Below, piece by piece: positions 1-13,100 of a stretch of 64,000 bases of DNA. The stretch's first letter is position 1, and every line of letters starts with the position of its first letter. Under the pieces are notes generated by a model, which was not told the DNA's origin, did no database searches, and worked only from the letters and a program-made list of their open reading frames with translations. Both the position numbers and the translations under genes were made by a program. This DNA comes from Diadema setosum (lineage: Eukaryota > Echinodermata > Echinoidea > Diadematoida > Diadematidae), in NCBI GenBank assembly GCA_033980235.1, contig CM067069.1, positions 12,598,828 through 12,662,827 on the forward strand. The letters run 5' to 3'.

Positions 1-58
1 CTTTCACATCCCCTGGACCTATTCACCAAAGCTTTTGCAACTACATAATATCTATCTA

Positions 59-192
<134 letters not shown>

Positions 193-635
193 TATATATA
201 TGTATTTACTTAAAGTTCATCTTCTGCTGTGAATTTTGCTGAATCATGTCATGTATTTGTCTAAAAAATTCATTCAAACTGCTGTTGACAAGACTGGCTT
301 TAGAGTGAAATTGATCCACTTTTGGTATCAATGTTCAACAGACTGCATTGTGAGTGAGCATAATTATTACAAACAACAGAGACCTACTGCATGACAATCT
401 TGGATATGGGACCATCCAGGAGAAGGGCAATACATAGGAGACCAATCAAAGAACAACAAAACAATGACAAAACAAAACAAAACAAAAAAACACTCAAAAT
501 CAGTAACAATCAGAAAAACTCTTTGTATGAATAGCCGTATCCAAAGCTGATTTTTTCTCATCGATGCAAAGCTGGTCTGGAAAATTCCGAAATAAATTCA
601 CAGCATAGATTTTAGAAGGGAGTATCACTTTAATA

Positions 636-640
<5 letters not shown>

Positions 641-667
<27 letters not shown>
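641..667. repeat. Poly-G tract
   Basis: 27 consecutive G. Similar G or C runs of 10-20 recur in this window at 8529-8539, 34254-34270, 38454-38468, 42354-42373 and 44078-44094. Confidence 0.97.
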
Positions 668-726
668 TAGGGCAATGTTTTGTTAACCTTCTTCTACAGT
701 ATCTACAACATTATGTTACGATAGTG

Positions 727-950
727 TACAGCGCAATCCCATTATAATGAACATTGTGACGATTACAATGACATTTCGGATACAATGAAGTAAAATTCAG
801 GGCCCATTTTATTATTATTATTTTATTATTCATTTAATTATTATCTAGATATCTTTATACACTTTATTTGTTCAGATATATAAATTTTTGATATAACGAA
901 AGGAAACTGCTGGTCCCGAGGATCTCATTATAACAGAGAAGTTGCCTGTT
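727..950. mobile_element. Pogo/Tigger-like MITE (family Q)
   Basis: The left end TA-CAGCGCAATCCCATTATAA pairs imperfectly with the right end, whose reverse complement reads ACAGGCAACTTCTCTGTTAT. Ends starting CAG and interiors reading TTATAATGA/GATATAACGA are typical of pogo/Tigger-derived MITEs (Tc1/mariner superfamily). No coding capacity. Confidence 0.6.
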
Positions 951-3900
951 CTCATATCTTATTCACAGGTAGGCAGTGCCACTTTATATCACATCACAAA
1001 ACTTCAATCACAGACAAAAATGCTTTATAAAAGAAAAAAATCCCTGTCAAATTTTATCTGCAAAACCATTAGGGACACATCAAAATATCCCTCAGTTACA
1101 GACTGACTTAGGGGAAAGTTAAAAAGAAGCAATATCAGCTGGCTGGAAAAAGAAGTTAGAAAAAAATGGATTGGAGTGGAGGGCTGGCATGCTTCATACA
1201 CAAATGAATTTGGTCCCTAGGTGAAAACTGCACAGTACTTTCAACATAATAACAAATCAATACTGAAAAAATAACAACAACAACAAATGAACAAAAATAT
1301 TTGCTGAGGCACTTCGCCATGAATTTCATTCCTGTGTTCTAGTTTGGACTATCTAATCACTTTGGTCTTTCCTATCACCTATTCCCAAACTGAACTATAA
1401 CAACATTCAACCTCTTATTCATCAGATCTCCAGCTACATCTATGAACACTTGCTCTGGACACGCAAAACACTTAATTTCAAAAACTCTTCACCTAACTAT
1501 TAAAGAAATATTTTCATGTATAGTTGAGATATGTTCACAATCTGACACAAAAACCAAAGCAATAATATGATGTAAGAAAACAAAAGCATAGCATCTGTTA
1601 CTCAATACAACTGAAAGCATAATTAATTCATTATGGATAAAGCTCTGGGCATAGAGTATCAGTCGCTTTCTTCTCTTAAGCTTGGCAGTGTATTTCCTTG
1701 CACATCTCGGAGGATGCACTCCGGTCACCATGGAGACACGGCTCAGCCACAACAATGAGGACTTGCAGTCACTGAGCATGGAAAAATTCCATCTCTAGCG
1801 AGTCAGGAGCAGATATTAAAAGACCCGGAAGCGTGGAGATTCATGGGTGGTCTGATTCTTTCACTGCCCACCAGGGTGCTATCAAAAACCATGAATAGTA
1901 CTGGTCAGCGAATATGTGAATCATAGCGTACCCTCATCGGTAACATTCGAGTCCAGTTGAGATTCTGCGGCTGTGTGTGTACTTACACAGAGATTAGTGA
2001 TAAAGCTGTACACAATTTGTTACAGGGATTCTCGAAGATATCCAAGCAGGGCCAGCTCTCCCACTCCATGGTAACCCCACGCTGCCGGGTCTACAAAACA
2101 TGAATCAGGCTGGTAGCAGACTCCAAAACGTGTAGCTAGCTACAAATCCTGTAGGCGAGGGAGGTGATGCTTTCTTTGGAATGCGGGAGGAGGCGGAGGA
2201 GCGGTGGAGGCAGCAGAGAGGAGACGAGAGGTGATCAGCTCTTGGAGACTGCACCATCTCTAGCTCCAGCAAAGGCCATGGTGTGGCACACAGGGCTCGT
2301 TCCTGTCAGCGCCTTTCATTGGTGGGATATTCATTGACATACAACACTTACAGACCATACACGTCATAGCTAATTATCTCAAGCTTCTCTCACTTTCTCT
2401 CTCTGTCGTGCTTTAGTTAACACGCAAAGGAAAATATGAGGTCCAGTAAAACCACACCCGATTCCAGGTAACGTCCAAGCTGCCCCATGATGAACTCTGT
2501 CCAGCCATTAGAAACATTCTTCCAGGGGAGTTACAGGCAATTGGTCAATAATGTGTATTGAGCTTAACAGACAACCCTACACAGCGTGAACAAATGGGGT
2601 CAAATGAGGTCACCACATGACCAGACTCATGACATGAGATACTTGAAGTGCACGTGATGACTTTTCTTGGTGTTAGAATCACTAAAGAAATGAAATGCCC
2701 GACAACACTGGGGATTGTGGGTGCAATGCTGATGTTAGTGTTAGAATGATGACGGTGATGTACATTGTAGTACAGATACTTATGTAAAATTTTGTACATG
2801 GTTACACTTGTCCACTATCATTACATCTATCAATTGATTCTTATAACATAAGCACACAAGTTAACCCTCTCTGGCTTAAAATTCCAACATAATCACTGCC
2901 ATCATACGTAAAACAGGTGATCAATGATACAGAGAGAATTTTCTAAGAAAATGACATGGAGTATCGAATGTGCTTTGTGGTATAGAATAACATGGAAGTT
3001 CTCTAGATGCACGTCATATCCAAAATCTACAATCTTGGCTTTGGGAACTAGTCTTACTTTTATGCATGGCATTGCGATTAATCCACTGGGTACCAAGCAA
3101 GCAAACATGCCCATTAAGACTTAATGGGAGGCTGGTGCTTTCAAGCACGCACAATGAAAAAGAAGCCATGCCTGAAACATGAACAAGATGGAGTGTATGA
3201 TATTCTGAAGGGAAATACAAATGGATTGATAGTTTTCAAGTCGCTTGTTTCATTTCTCTATTTCTGCTATTCTAAACAGACTGTCTTTCTGATCTTGCTT
3301 CACCATCCCCCATCCCTCCCTCAGCATTTCCTCAAAAACAGACGTCTCAGCAATATCATGAGGGATCTTGACATAGATACAGCAGTAGGAATAGACATGC
3401 GACAGGCTGGAAAGCTATAAGTATGGTTTCACCATCACACTGACATTTGTGCTCACCTTAGCAAAACTTCTATACTAACTCGGCACATCATTTGTTCTGC
3501 TGGCCTAAATGTTGGTGGTTTAATCATAAAAATTATTCATTTCTCAAAAACATTGGATACAAGCCTTTCAGGATTTCCACAGCCTCCCAAGGGATGTCTT
3601 CACAGGGGGACGTTGCTATGGTACCCAGTCTTGTTTTTGGTTTGGTCTATATTTCTTATTTATACATCTGAGCATCTGATCGATCTATGACAGTTTAACT
3701 GCCTGCAGTCTATTGGTCTAAGCAACAGCAATAAGAACACGCAATCAGTCCTGTAATGCACCCTCTACCGTCAAAAACCTACAAAGTTGAACTCCTCCTT
3801 TGGTTGCAGTTAATGGAAATCTCTTTCGCTGAAGTCCACTTCACCTGATTCAAGTATCACACCCCTCTTTGATTGCTAGAGATATTGTATCTTACAGCCT

Positions 3901-3981
3901 AAAATTTGACGTAATATGTAAGAGCTAAGTTTGTGATCTACGAAGACATGTACACGCCCCTCCCCAGAGGAACAGTCCCTC

Positions 3982-4149
3982 CTATTTGCTACAATTTTCT
4001 GCACCCTTTTCCCATGGTGGTATGGTCCGCTGTCCCTCGATGCGCTTGGACTGGATTCGTTGGATGAGGGAGAAGAAGTCCTCGTCAGGCACCGTGGGGG
4101 CGGGGGCTGGCATCGGCAAGGTGCTTCTCTGGTCTTCGATCCTCGCGCC
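3982..4149 (-). CDS. GPSM2: GPSM2 terminal coding exon 14 (end of GoLoco 3, GoLoco 4, stop)
   Basis: Encodes GARIEDQR (end of GoLoco 3), a Pro/Ala spacer, PDEDFFSLIQRIQSKRIEGQ-R (GoLoco 4), a short tail ending AENCSK, and the TAG stop at 3984-3982. The acceptor is CTGCAG|GGC. GoLoco 4 has Gly where the (D/E)QR acidic residue normally stands. Confidence 0.96.
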   Translation of the reverse strand, partial: GARIEDQRSTLPMPAPAPTVPDEDFFSLIQRIQSKRIEGQRTIPPWEKGAENCSK

Positions 4150-7100
4150 CTGCAGCAAAGCAATAAGACATGAGAAAACATTTACTAGTACTATACACAT
4201 TAGAGGCTGCAACCCTCACAGTGGGAAACAGCACAGTAATCTGGAAAGGACATGAGTTGCTAGAACACTGCAGCACATCAAAGACAGTGCCCCTGACAAG
4301 AAATGTGGGTCAGGTGAAGAAGAATTGAACCAGCTGTTTTCGCAGCTCAATGTTTTGGACAGGGTCACTATCCAACATGAAATCATGACAAAAGGTCATT
4401 ATGTCTTTACAATGAGACTAATCTCCAAAATATGGCAGATCAAAAGGTGTACCTTAACTCTGATCACCATTGTAGAATGCCTTTTTCATTTCACTTCAAC
4501 AAAAAATTAATTGAACAATCTTCTTATGTAAATGAATTTTCCCACCTGCATTTCAGGTTATAGTTCAATCTGAAGTTTTAGATGAGCTATTTTGAGTTTG
4601 AAAATTGTCTGCAAAAAAAAATAAATAAATAAATAAGTGGATTCAATTAATCATAGAGAGATTTAAAATCTTTTGCCTGTAGATGACCCAAACAGGGATT
4701 CAAAATCTTTTTAACGTTTTAAACAGATTTAAAATCTTTCTCCTGTAGATGACTCAAAGAGTTCAAACTTTGGTAACATCCTGGAGTCATATAAAAAAAG
4801 TTTCTTTCAGACAAAGGTTAGGATCTTTGAAGAATATTACAGCCACAAACCTGCTATATCTAGTATATCTGCCATAATATCTAGGAAAGCATATTTACCA
4901 ATAAATAAAATTCAAATGTTCATTTTACACTTCTTCTTTTTGGAGAAGTCACCACAAATCATTTTTCCTAATTTCCTGCCCTCCCCCCCCCCCCCTCAAA
5001 AAAAAAGTAAAACTGGCACACATTTCAGACTCTCATGAAGTACTGATACTGACATGGTATCAAAAGTTATCTTTGGAACTTGAACTTATACAATGTAGTT
5101 TGTTTGTTTGTTTTTTTCTTCTTTTTTTTTCATATCTTCTTGGAACCAGAAACATGCAGCTATTTGGTGGCAACTCAGAACATCTTAACCATTGACACAT
5201 AATTCAGATGTGATTGCTATGTTACACAAACTTTTCAATATTGTGAATTTGCGCTGAATTAGAAGACTTACTGAGAAATGAGTATGTAGAATTGTATCAG
5301 CCACATTGTAGGTCGTGAGGCTAAATGACTCAAGGTTAATCGAGCCACACCAAAACATTGAAATGACGAGATTAGATATCCTCCACTGTTCCCTGAAAAC
5401 GAGACTAGTCTCTTACCTGACACCTCATGAGCATCTCAAAGAATTCATCGTCCGGCCCGGTGAGCTCTCCTTTTGCCAGCAGCTTTCCCAGGACGTTGTC
5501 GTTGGCCCTCAGGCCCGGTAGCCCCGGTAACCGCTGATTGGACGATGCCCTCTGCTCGTTGAGCCTGTTGCCCTGGAGTTTGGCTATCTCATCCAGCAGC
5601 TCCTCCTTCTCTGGCAGACCTAAAAGTGCATCAATACCCCGAAAAAAATTAAAGGCATAATTTACCATTCGCAGATGAAACAAAAACCCAGCATTAGTGC
5701 TTCAAAATAGTTCTAAAATGTGAGTTAGGGATAGAAACAACCAATGTATAAATCTGAACCAGTATAATCGATGTTAAGAATTGTTAAATATACAAAATGT
5801 GAACAATAAAAATGTTTCAAGACTAAACTGTCTACAGTTATGGTTTAATGTGAAAAACAGTGATATCTCCTTACAGCTTAGGCTTTATCGCAAAATTTTT
5901 ACATGGTAGGATGTTTTGTGATACACCTGACCTACACATATGCATCAAAAGTGACATCTTGAACATTTTTTTATATCACAGCTCCCAAAGGTAAACAGGA
6001 CCTTTAACTCTTGTGACATGGAAGAGCACTTGAGAGGTACCCCAAATATACTCCTCATTGCTTATCAACATCCTCCATAGTTTAAATAAATCAATTCTAT
6101 GCCCATCCCTTACAGAGTTCATTTGAGAATGAAATCCATACATGCCCCTTTTCATGTAAATGTCTGTTCATTGCAGCTGTTAAGAAATCACTCAAGCAGT
6201 ACAATCACAAACAAGAGTATGGGATGCATGCTATGTAACATATGCCTGCATACATTGCATCTCATCTTGTTTCAGTACCAAGAAGAACAATCCACACAAA
6301 AATATCCAATCTCTGCGATTGATGCTTATCGATAGTGCCTGTCGACCAGTCTACAATCAAGACACATACACACTATAGCACAAATGGAAATATTCTTCCA
6401 ATCAGTACCAGGTATTTTATTCGTACAGAGTTTCATACTCTCATATTTTTTGAGAAAACATCAGAAACAATGGTCTTCACAGCAACAATTTACTGGTAAA
6501 TTTTCGACGTACTGATACACTTGATGGGCGGTGGTTTGTTAGGACATACAATTGTTAGGACATACAATTTAAGTGCGGTTCTGCTAGCCCTGATAAACAC
6601 ACTATCTATCGGTACTGGTCATGCATGCTCCCCTAAGCCTCATTTCATAAGATAATGAGATGTGTTATGGTACTATTTCCTCATAAAAATCCAACTTACA
6701 TTAACTGCATGGCACAACAAATTTGCATGAAGACTAATAAACCAACACACAAATTGATGCTAACTTTGTTCACAGCCGACAAACCAAACTGCTTGGCACA
6801 TTGTGATTTCTTGGCATCATCTACAATAAAATGAAATCAAATTTCATTGAACACAACTCTTGTCTACTCAAAACATCTCTCACCATTCTCCTCCTCATCC
6901 TGAAGTTTCTTCTGCAGTCTCCCAAACGAGCACCTCTGCTCATCCATGCGGTTGCTCTGGAAACGACTGATGGCCTCAAAGAAGTTGTCCGTGTCATCCA
7001 GCATCTGCGTGGGTTCTCCACCCTGCGGAAGAAGGGGGAAATCAACTCAACTCCTGATAGATATTTTCATACTTTGCTGGTTCCAAAGGACATTTTGTTA

Positions 7101-10100
7101 ATCTTGAAAAAGAAATAAGGATGTGGTCAATGCTTCTTATTGATTGTAAGTACAGACAATTCAATAATCAAGCACAGTTGACTGGAATGCCTATGTCTTC
7201 TTACCCAATTACCATACATCACCAAAAATTGGTCCTTAATCATACCGGTATTTACATGAAGATTAACAAATCTGATCTTTGACAATGGAGATTGACTTTT
7301 GACCCTTGCACAGAAAAAATACATGCCCATATGGATATCTGTACATAGAAATATCTTTCCATTCATTTCTAACCATTTCATTTTTTTTTTAGGGGAAAAT
7401 CATATTATGCTGGATAATCCTTGTTTAAATTTTGGCTGGAAAGTGACATTTCTTGCCACGGTAAAAATGACCTTTGACCTTGACCTCTGACCCTTTCCCT
7501 TTCATTTCACATTAAAGGTTTGCCTAACACAGCCTTGTTTGGACTGAAACTGGAGTGCATCACTTCATGCTACTCTGAACGATGTTCACGCTTGAGTTAC
7601 AAGCGTAACGATGACTCCCATGAATAAGTCATGCCGCAATTCATGCGGTCTTGAGAGAATTGTAGATCCAGTCAGAACATGGAATATTCATGCGTACATG
7701 GGAGTCCAGGTTGGCTTGGCTTTATCTTGGTCAAGGTTAAAGGAATGTTACACACTGAGCGTGTACTGCATCATATGTTATTCATGAAGGCTATTTATCC
7801 CTGGCAAAAACGTGATATCACCCTGTAATTTCACCCCTGTACAATTCTCTTTCACTGTTTATACAAAAGCATGGCATGAAATCCACTTTGCAAACATATA
7901 AAAAAAATTATTTTCCTTGGCCGAGTACCAAAATAATCATAGCACTAATTTTTCCACTTTCACAGTATTTTTTATGATTACTATCTCATTATCATCATTC
8001 TTCATTGCCTCCACCCCCCCCCCCACCCATGAGTAAAAAGAAGAAGAAATATTGTTTGTGATACATGAAACATAAAAAAAAAAACTATAAAATGAACAAG
8101 ACACACACTATTATCAGAATCATTACAGTACACAAAACATCACATTACTTACCAGTCATCAATGAATAACTACATATTATTTGCCACGGTTTATATTTCA
8201 CAAAATTTGACATGAAAATGATGGACATCATAAGTAGCAAAATATTTCATTGAGAAGTGACAACACAAAAATTTCATGCACCTAATGTAATATGCACTAT
8301 ACAACAAACTAAGGACAAAATGAGTCTATTGGCATGCATGATCAACAAAATTATTGGAACAAGACCAAGGGGGGAAAAAGTCACAAATTATAAATAAAAT
8401 GTTAGGATTGTCACTTCATTTTGCTGAACTTTTAGGGTGCTTCTATGCGCTACTTTCAATCAGTTTGTGTATACTTTGGTCTTAGTGTGACCTTCTACTT
8501 TTTTTTTCTGCTTTTCTTTTTTTTTTTGGGGGGGGGGGGAATCAACAGCAAGAGCTTGCATGGAGATAATTATATAAGGTTAGTAGTAATGGGTTTCTTG
8601 GTGTATACAATATATGAGGAACACACGGATAATGTTACCAGTCATATAAATTTCTCAAGGTGTGTGGGTTTTGGTTAAATGGGCAGGAAAAGTATAAGTG
8701 CTGCGATGCTGTGTTCTGCAGCTTGTAATACCTTCTGCGCCGAAGCCTGTGAGTTAGCTTGCGATTTGTTGGACGCGCCACTGCTGGCACTGCCGTTGGA
8801 CGCGTTGGAGGCCTTATGGCTCAGCTTTTCTTTGCCATTCTTTCTTTTGGACTTACTCCCCGCAGGTTTAATTTTGCCATTGGGAACTGGGTTGATTTCA
8901 GTCTTCTGGGTGGGGGAGGGGTAAGTTTCATTGTAAGTGACATGGAGAAAGAAATCAATACCATGATCGGACATGAAAATGCATACTCTAAACAACACCA
9001 AGGTGATGAAATCCCCATGGCCGATATAAAAAAAAAAATTGGAAAAAAACACCATAGCATAAATCAAATTCAAGGGGAAAATGACAATGATGAACCACAT
9101 CTTTCTGTGCATATTTGTGAAAATTCATAAAAGAGCGCCACTACAAAGAATCATATGACATGGCAAATTCTGATTGAACATTCCTATCTTCCCTATGGCA
9201 TTTGTAAAACTTGCAACTTCCCTGGAGGATAGCTCAAATAAAAATTCTACAAGTCAACAGCATCCTGTACCATCCTGTTCTTAAAAGAGATTTTAAGCAG
9301 TAAATAACCGAAAATTATTCTACAACACTACTGATAGTGGAAGTCATTCAAACTGTCTACACGTGGAAAAATAATAAAACATTGACATGTTGACCAAAAT
9401 GTAAACAAAATCAAAATGAGGCTTGCACGTAGAAGCCCTCAAGAGCATAGAAAAAGGGTTGGGTGGAATGGAATCTCTAACGAGACCTATGACTCGACCA
9501 AATACAATGTACATCACAAACATTCCAACTCTGTGTTGGAATGTTACACTTACATGACAATGTGGCACCATTCTAACAAAGCACACACTTGTAAGAGCTA
9601 AACATGATTCAAGAAACATCTCAAAGGTTCTGTGACACAGCCACATGACATTGTCAATGCTGTGGGTGCAATCCCCCATATTTCAGTTGAAATCACTCCA
9701 ACACTCCTAATTTTGCTTCGTTTAAAGATCCATCCGGATCATTTTGTTTGATTTTTGTTTGCTTTATTCTTTTATTTTTTTATTCTTTTTTCTTTACAAA
9801 ATTTGCGATTTTTCTCTGATGTCTGAGCCAAATAAGGGCTAAAATGAAGGATAACCTTTTTCTTTTCCGTATGAAACATTAAAATTGAATGGTGAAAATT
9901 ATAATGAATAGACACAACATCAATTCCCCAAAGTGTGGTTTCTATGGATATGGCGGGTAATTGCCACTAGGGAGGCTTGCTTATGAGGTCATCTACACTG
10001 AGGCCCGAATTCACGAAGGTGGTACAGATGAAACCATGGTTTAAACCATGGACTAAAACCATGGAGCGCCAAGTGTCGCATGGAATATTTCGTTACGAAA

Positions 10101-13100
10101 TCAGTCATTTCGTCGATAAAATGATTATTTTGTAACAAAATGACAACATTTTGTAACTAAATGAACATTCCGTCCACGAAATGATAATTTCGTTAACGAA
10201 ACGGTCATTTTGTTGACAAAATGACCAATATTGTGACGAAATATTCTGTGCGACACTTGGCGCTCCGTGTTTTTTGTCCATGGTTTAAACCATGGTTTCA
10301 CTTGTACCACCTTCATGAATTCCGGCCTGAGAGTGTGGAGCAGAACATGACGGATGGGTGACCAAAAAAATAAATAAATGAATAAAAACATCAACAGTGT
10401 TCTTGTCTGTTACAATCACATCACAAGACATTGTGCTCAATGTAGCCATGCAATGGAAGAACAAAGAGGAAGAGGAGTAACTAAAATGGCCAGAATTCAC
10501 AAAGGTAATTCAAATCTCATCTGTGGATTACATATATTTGCAACTGCCTAAATACACCCAAGGTCTGCCGAAAAATATGTTATACTGAACATTCGCTTAC
10601 ATGTGCATGTGCTAGGTACCCATTTGTTTGGAATTGTTTTAGTCCATGTACTTATTCAAATCACGGATTTGATAAAAAATGTCCTTCGTGAATTTTGGCC
10701 AGTATTTTCCAGTAAAAAGGCACAGAGAGAACATAAACAACAACAGTAATCAAAAAGCCCAGTCATGGTACCATCAAATCATATCACCAAGAGAAAATGC
10801 CATCAGATTAGGCTTTTTGCCTTCAGCTTAGAACAGAAATTCAAGCAGCAACAAATTAAACAGAAAAATCCAAAGAAAAGAAAAAAAAGTACAATCACTC
10901 GGAAATCATGAGAAGCATATCAGCAAGCTGTCACATGTTTCCTAATCTATTTCAAAATAAGAACAAATTCTAACAAAAGCAGGTCAAGAATTTTATAGAA
11001 TTTTGCTGTCCAAGTCAAAATCATGACATGAATATTAAAAAAACAAAAAACAAAAAAAAAGCAAAACGCACAAAATAAACCCTTCCCAGATAAGTCGACA
11101 GACTTCAAACTATCCACAGAGCTCTGAAGATGGTTACCTTCTCTGGCGTCATGGCAACAAGCTCCAAGTTCTCCATGCTTCTTCTCCTTGGTCTCGCTCC
11201 TGAGAGAGGTCAAGGTTCATTGGGGGAAAAACAAAATCATTTCATTCAACACATTAGCACTTGCTCATTGAATTGTGCATTTGATATTGTCCTCCAAGCT
11301 CCCTCTTTGTATGCTGCAGTCCTTTTATGCTAGATTATGTCTGTGAGTACTCTACTACACTTACAAGTTTAAGTGTTAAAGGGGTGGTAGAGTTTTGAAT
11401 GAGATGGGGCTTCAGGTTTCTAACTTTTTTGTGTGAGATAATGAGAAACCTCTTTTTTTCTTTCTCTACCCTCTGAAACACAAACAATGAATAGTAAAAA
11501 AAAACAACAAACAAACAAATTAATAATTAAAAAAACCCCAAAATACCGTATCCACCATAGATTTTTTGGGTTTTTATATTCACAAATTCTGAGAGTCAGG
11601 TGCTATTTGCGCAAATTTTAAAACACACAAAAATACAAACTCTGATCATGATGTGAATGCAAAGGGCATTTCTCCATTCATTGCTGCACTCCCCAACTGC
11701 AAATTAACCACTCACGGAATGACTGGGAAGTCCCTATTCGCTAAAAAGTAGACTCGCCAAATAGATGGCTAATACAGTGTAATAAAAAGATACTCGACCA
11801 GAACACAAAAAATGTGATTTCTGGAGCTTCACAAGCTAAGACAACACAAAATACAATATTTAGCAGTCTCTGTCTTCGGAGATTTACATATCTGGACATG
11901 ATACACAATACCATCGCTCAAAATTCAAAGTGCAGACAGAATATTACACAGTTTGAACACACACTTGTAAGAAATCAATCCTTAATGAGTTATCTACAGA
12001 ACTTGCCCGACATTGATTACAGCCATGCTTACCTCTCACAGTCTGTGTAGTTGTTTTACATGGTGTATTGGCCTCACTGAAAGAAAATATACAGACAGGC
12101 ATGCCGTGACTAGCAAACATACACATATACACATACATTCACACACAACAATTATATTCTTTTCCTAATCTATGCGTGAAACAAATAAAACATTCTTTTA
12201 AAAAAGACAATATCTAACATATTCCAAATGTAGGTCTAATGACATCAGCTACATATTGTATATATCACAAGGTTTTTGTGTAACAATGATGATGAGGTAT
12301 TTCTTTTACTATTTAATTGGGATGACTGATATTTGTACCAATGATCTTTGCACTAACATTAATTGATGACTAAAAAACATTAGAATTATATCTCCATTAT
12401 GCTTGACATAGTAGGGAGTGACTCTGTATTAAAAAAAACACATCAAATCCTACCTTCACACATTCAAGCTACTGTTGATCATATTTGGGGAATTGGGCCT
12501 ATTCTATTTTTTTTTAAATCTTATTCATTTACATGAAAATTTGTATTCTCCATCCATGGGAAGGGCTGCTCTCGAAGCCATAGCTAGGGCTGCTTTCTGA
12601 AGGGGTGCACCGACGACTGCACAGAAATTGGTTCAAATATAACCACACTGAATAGAAAAAGTTCTGAAGGGGTCCTGACCACACATTCATATAAAAATCA
12701 CAACAGACCCAACGGCTCTAAAGATATCGGTGCAAATATCAACCAGCACTGAATGGAAGAAGTAAGTTGGGAAGTTTAGCCAAGTTACATGACGATATTT
12801 GTACATGTCGCCCCCTTCCTGCACCTACCTGGTATCACCAGTACTGATGCCAAACAGACTCCTAAGATCGGCGAGATTCATCTGGGCAGTCACTTCCCCC
12901 GTCCGGTCACCCACCTAATCAATTATTCAAATGTGAGCAAACTGTGGTCAAATTTCTCTGTGACAACACGAATGATGCGGGAATACCTCTTCACAGTTTT
13001 GAGGGACCATACACATAGCAGTGAATTTATATGAAGTCATTTCATAACTTCTAATCTTACAGCTCAATAATATAAGAGAAAATAATAGTAAGATTTGCAA

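Larger units (their letters stand above)
8906..11137. other. GPSM2 intron 10
   Basis: Contains two family I foldback elements (10001-10328 and 10487-10701) and A-rich sequence. The rest is unremarkable. Confidence 0.75.
11200..12032. other. GPSM2 intron 9
   Basis: Contains a family F fragment (11376-11455) and a family B MITE (11544-11781). Confidence 0.75.

Noticed and set aside
1489..1779. Minus-strand open frame of 96 codons in the GPSM2 3' flank
   Set aside because: No recognisable domain, no splice context, ordinary chance length for this composition.
2030..2330. G+C-richer patch that might be a neighbouring gene's first exon
   Set aside because: No conserved reading frame and no supported start; described as flank only.
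8675..9112. 145-codon minus-strand frame as a separate gene
   Set aside because: Only 8905-8732 is bounded by good splice sites and fits GPSM2 phase; the upstream part is intron.
10947..11213. 88-codon minus-strand frame over GPSM2 exon 10
   Set aside because: It is a different frame from the conserved RRRSMENLEL reading; used only if exon 9 is skipped.
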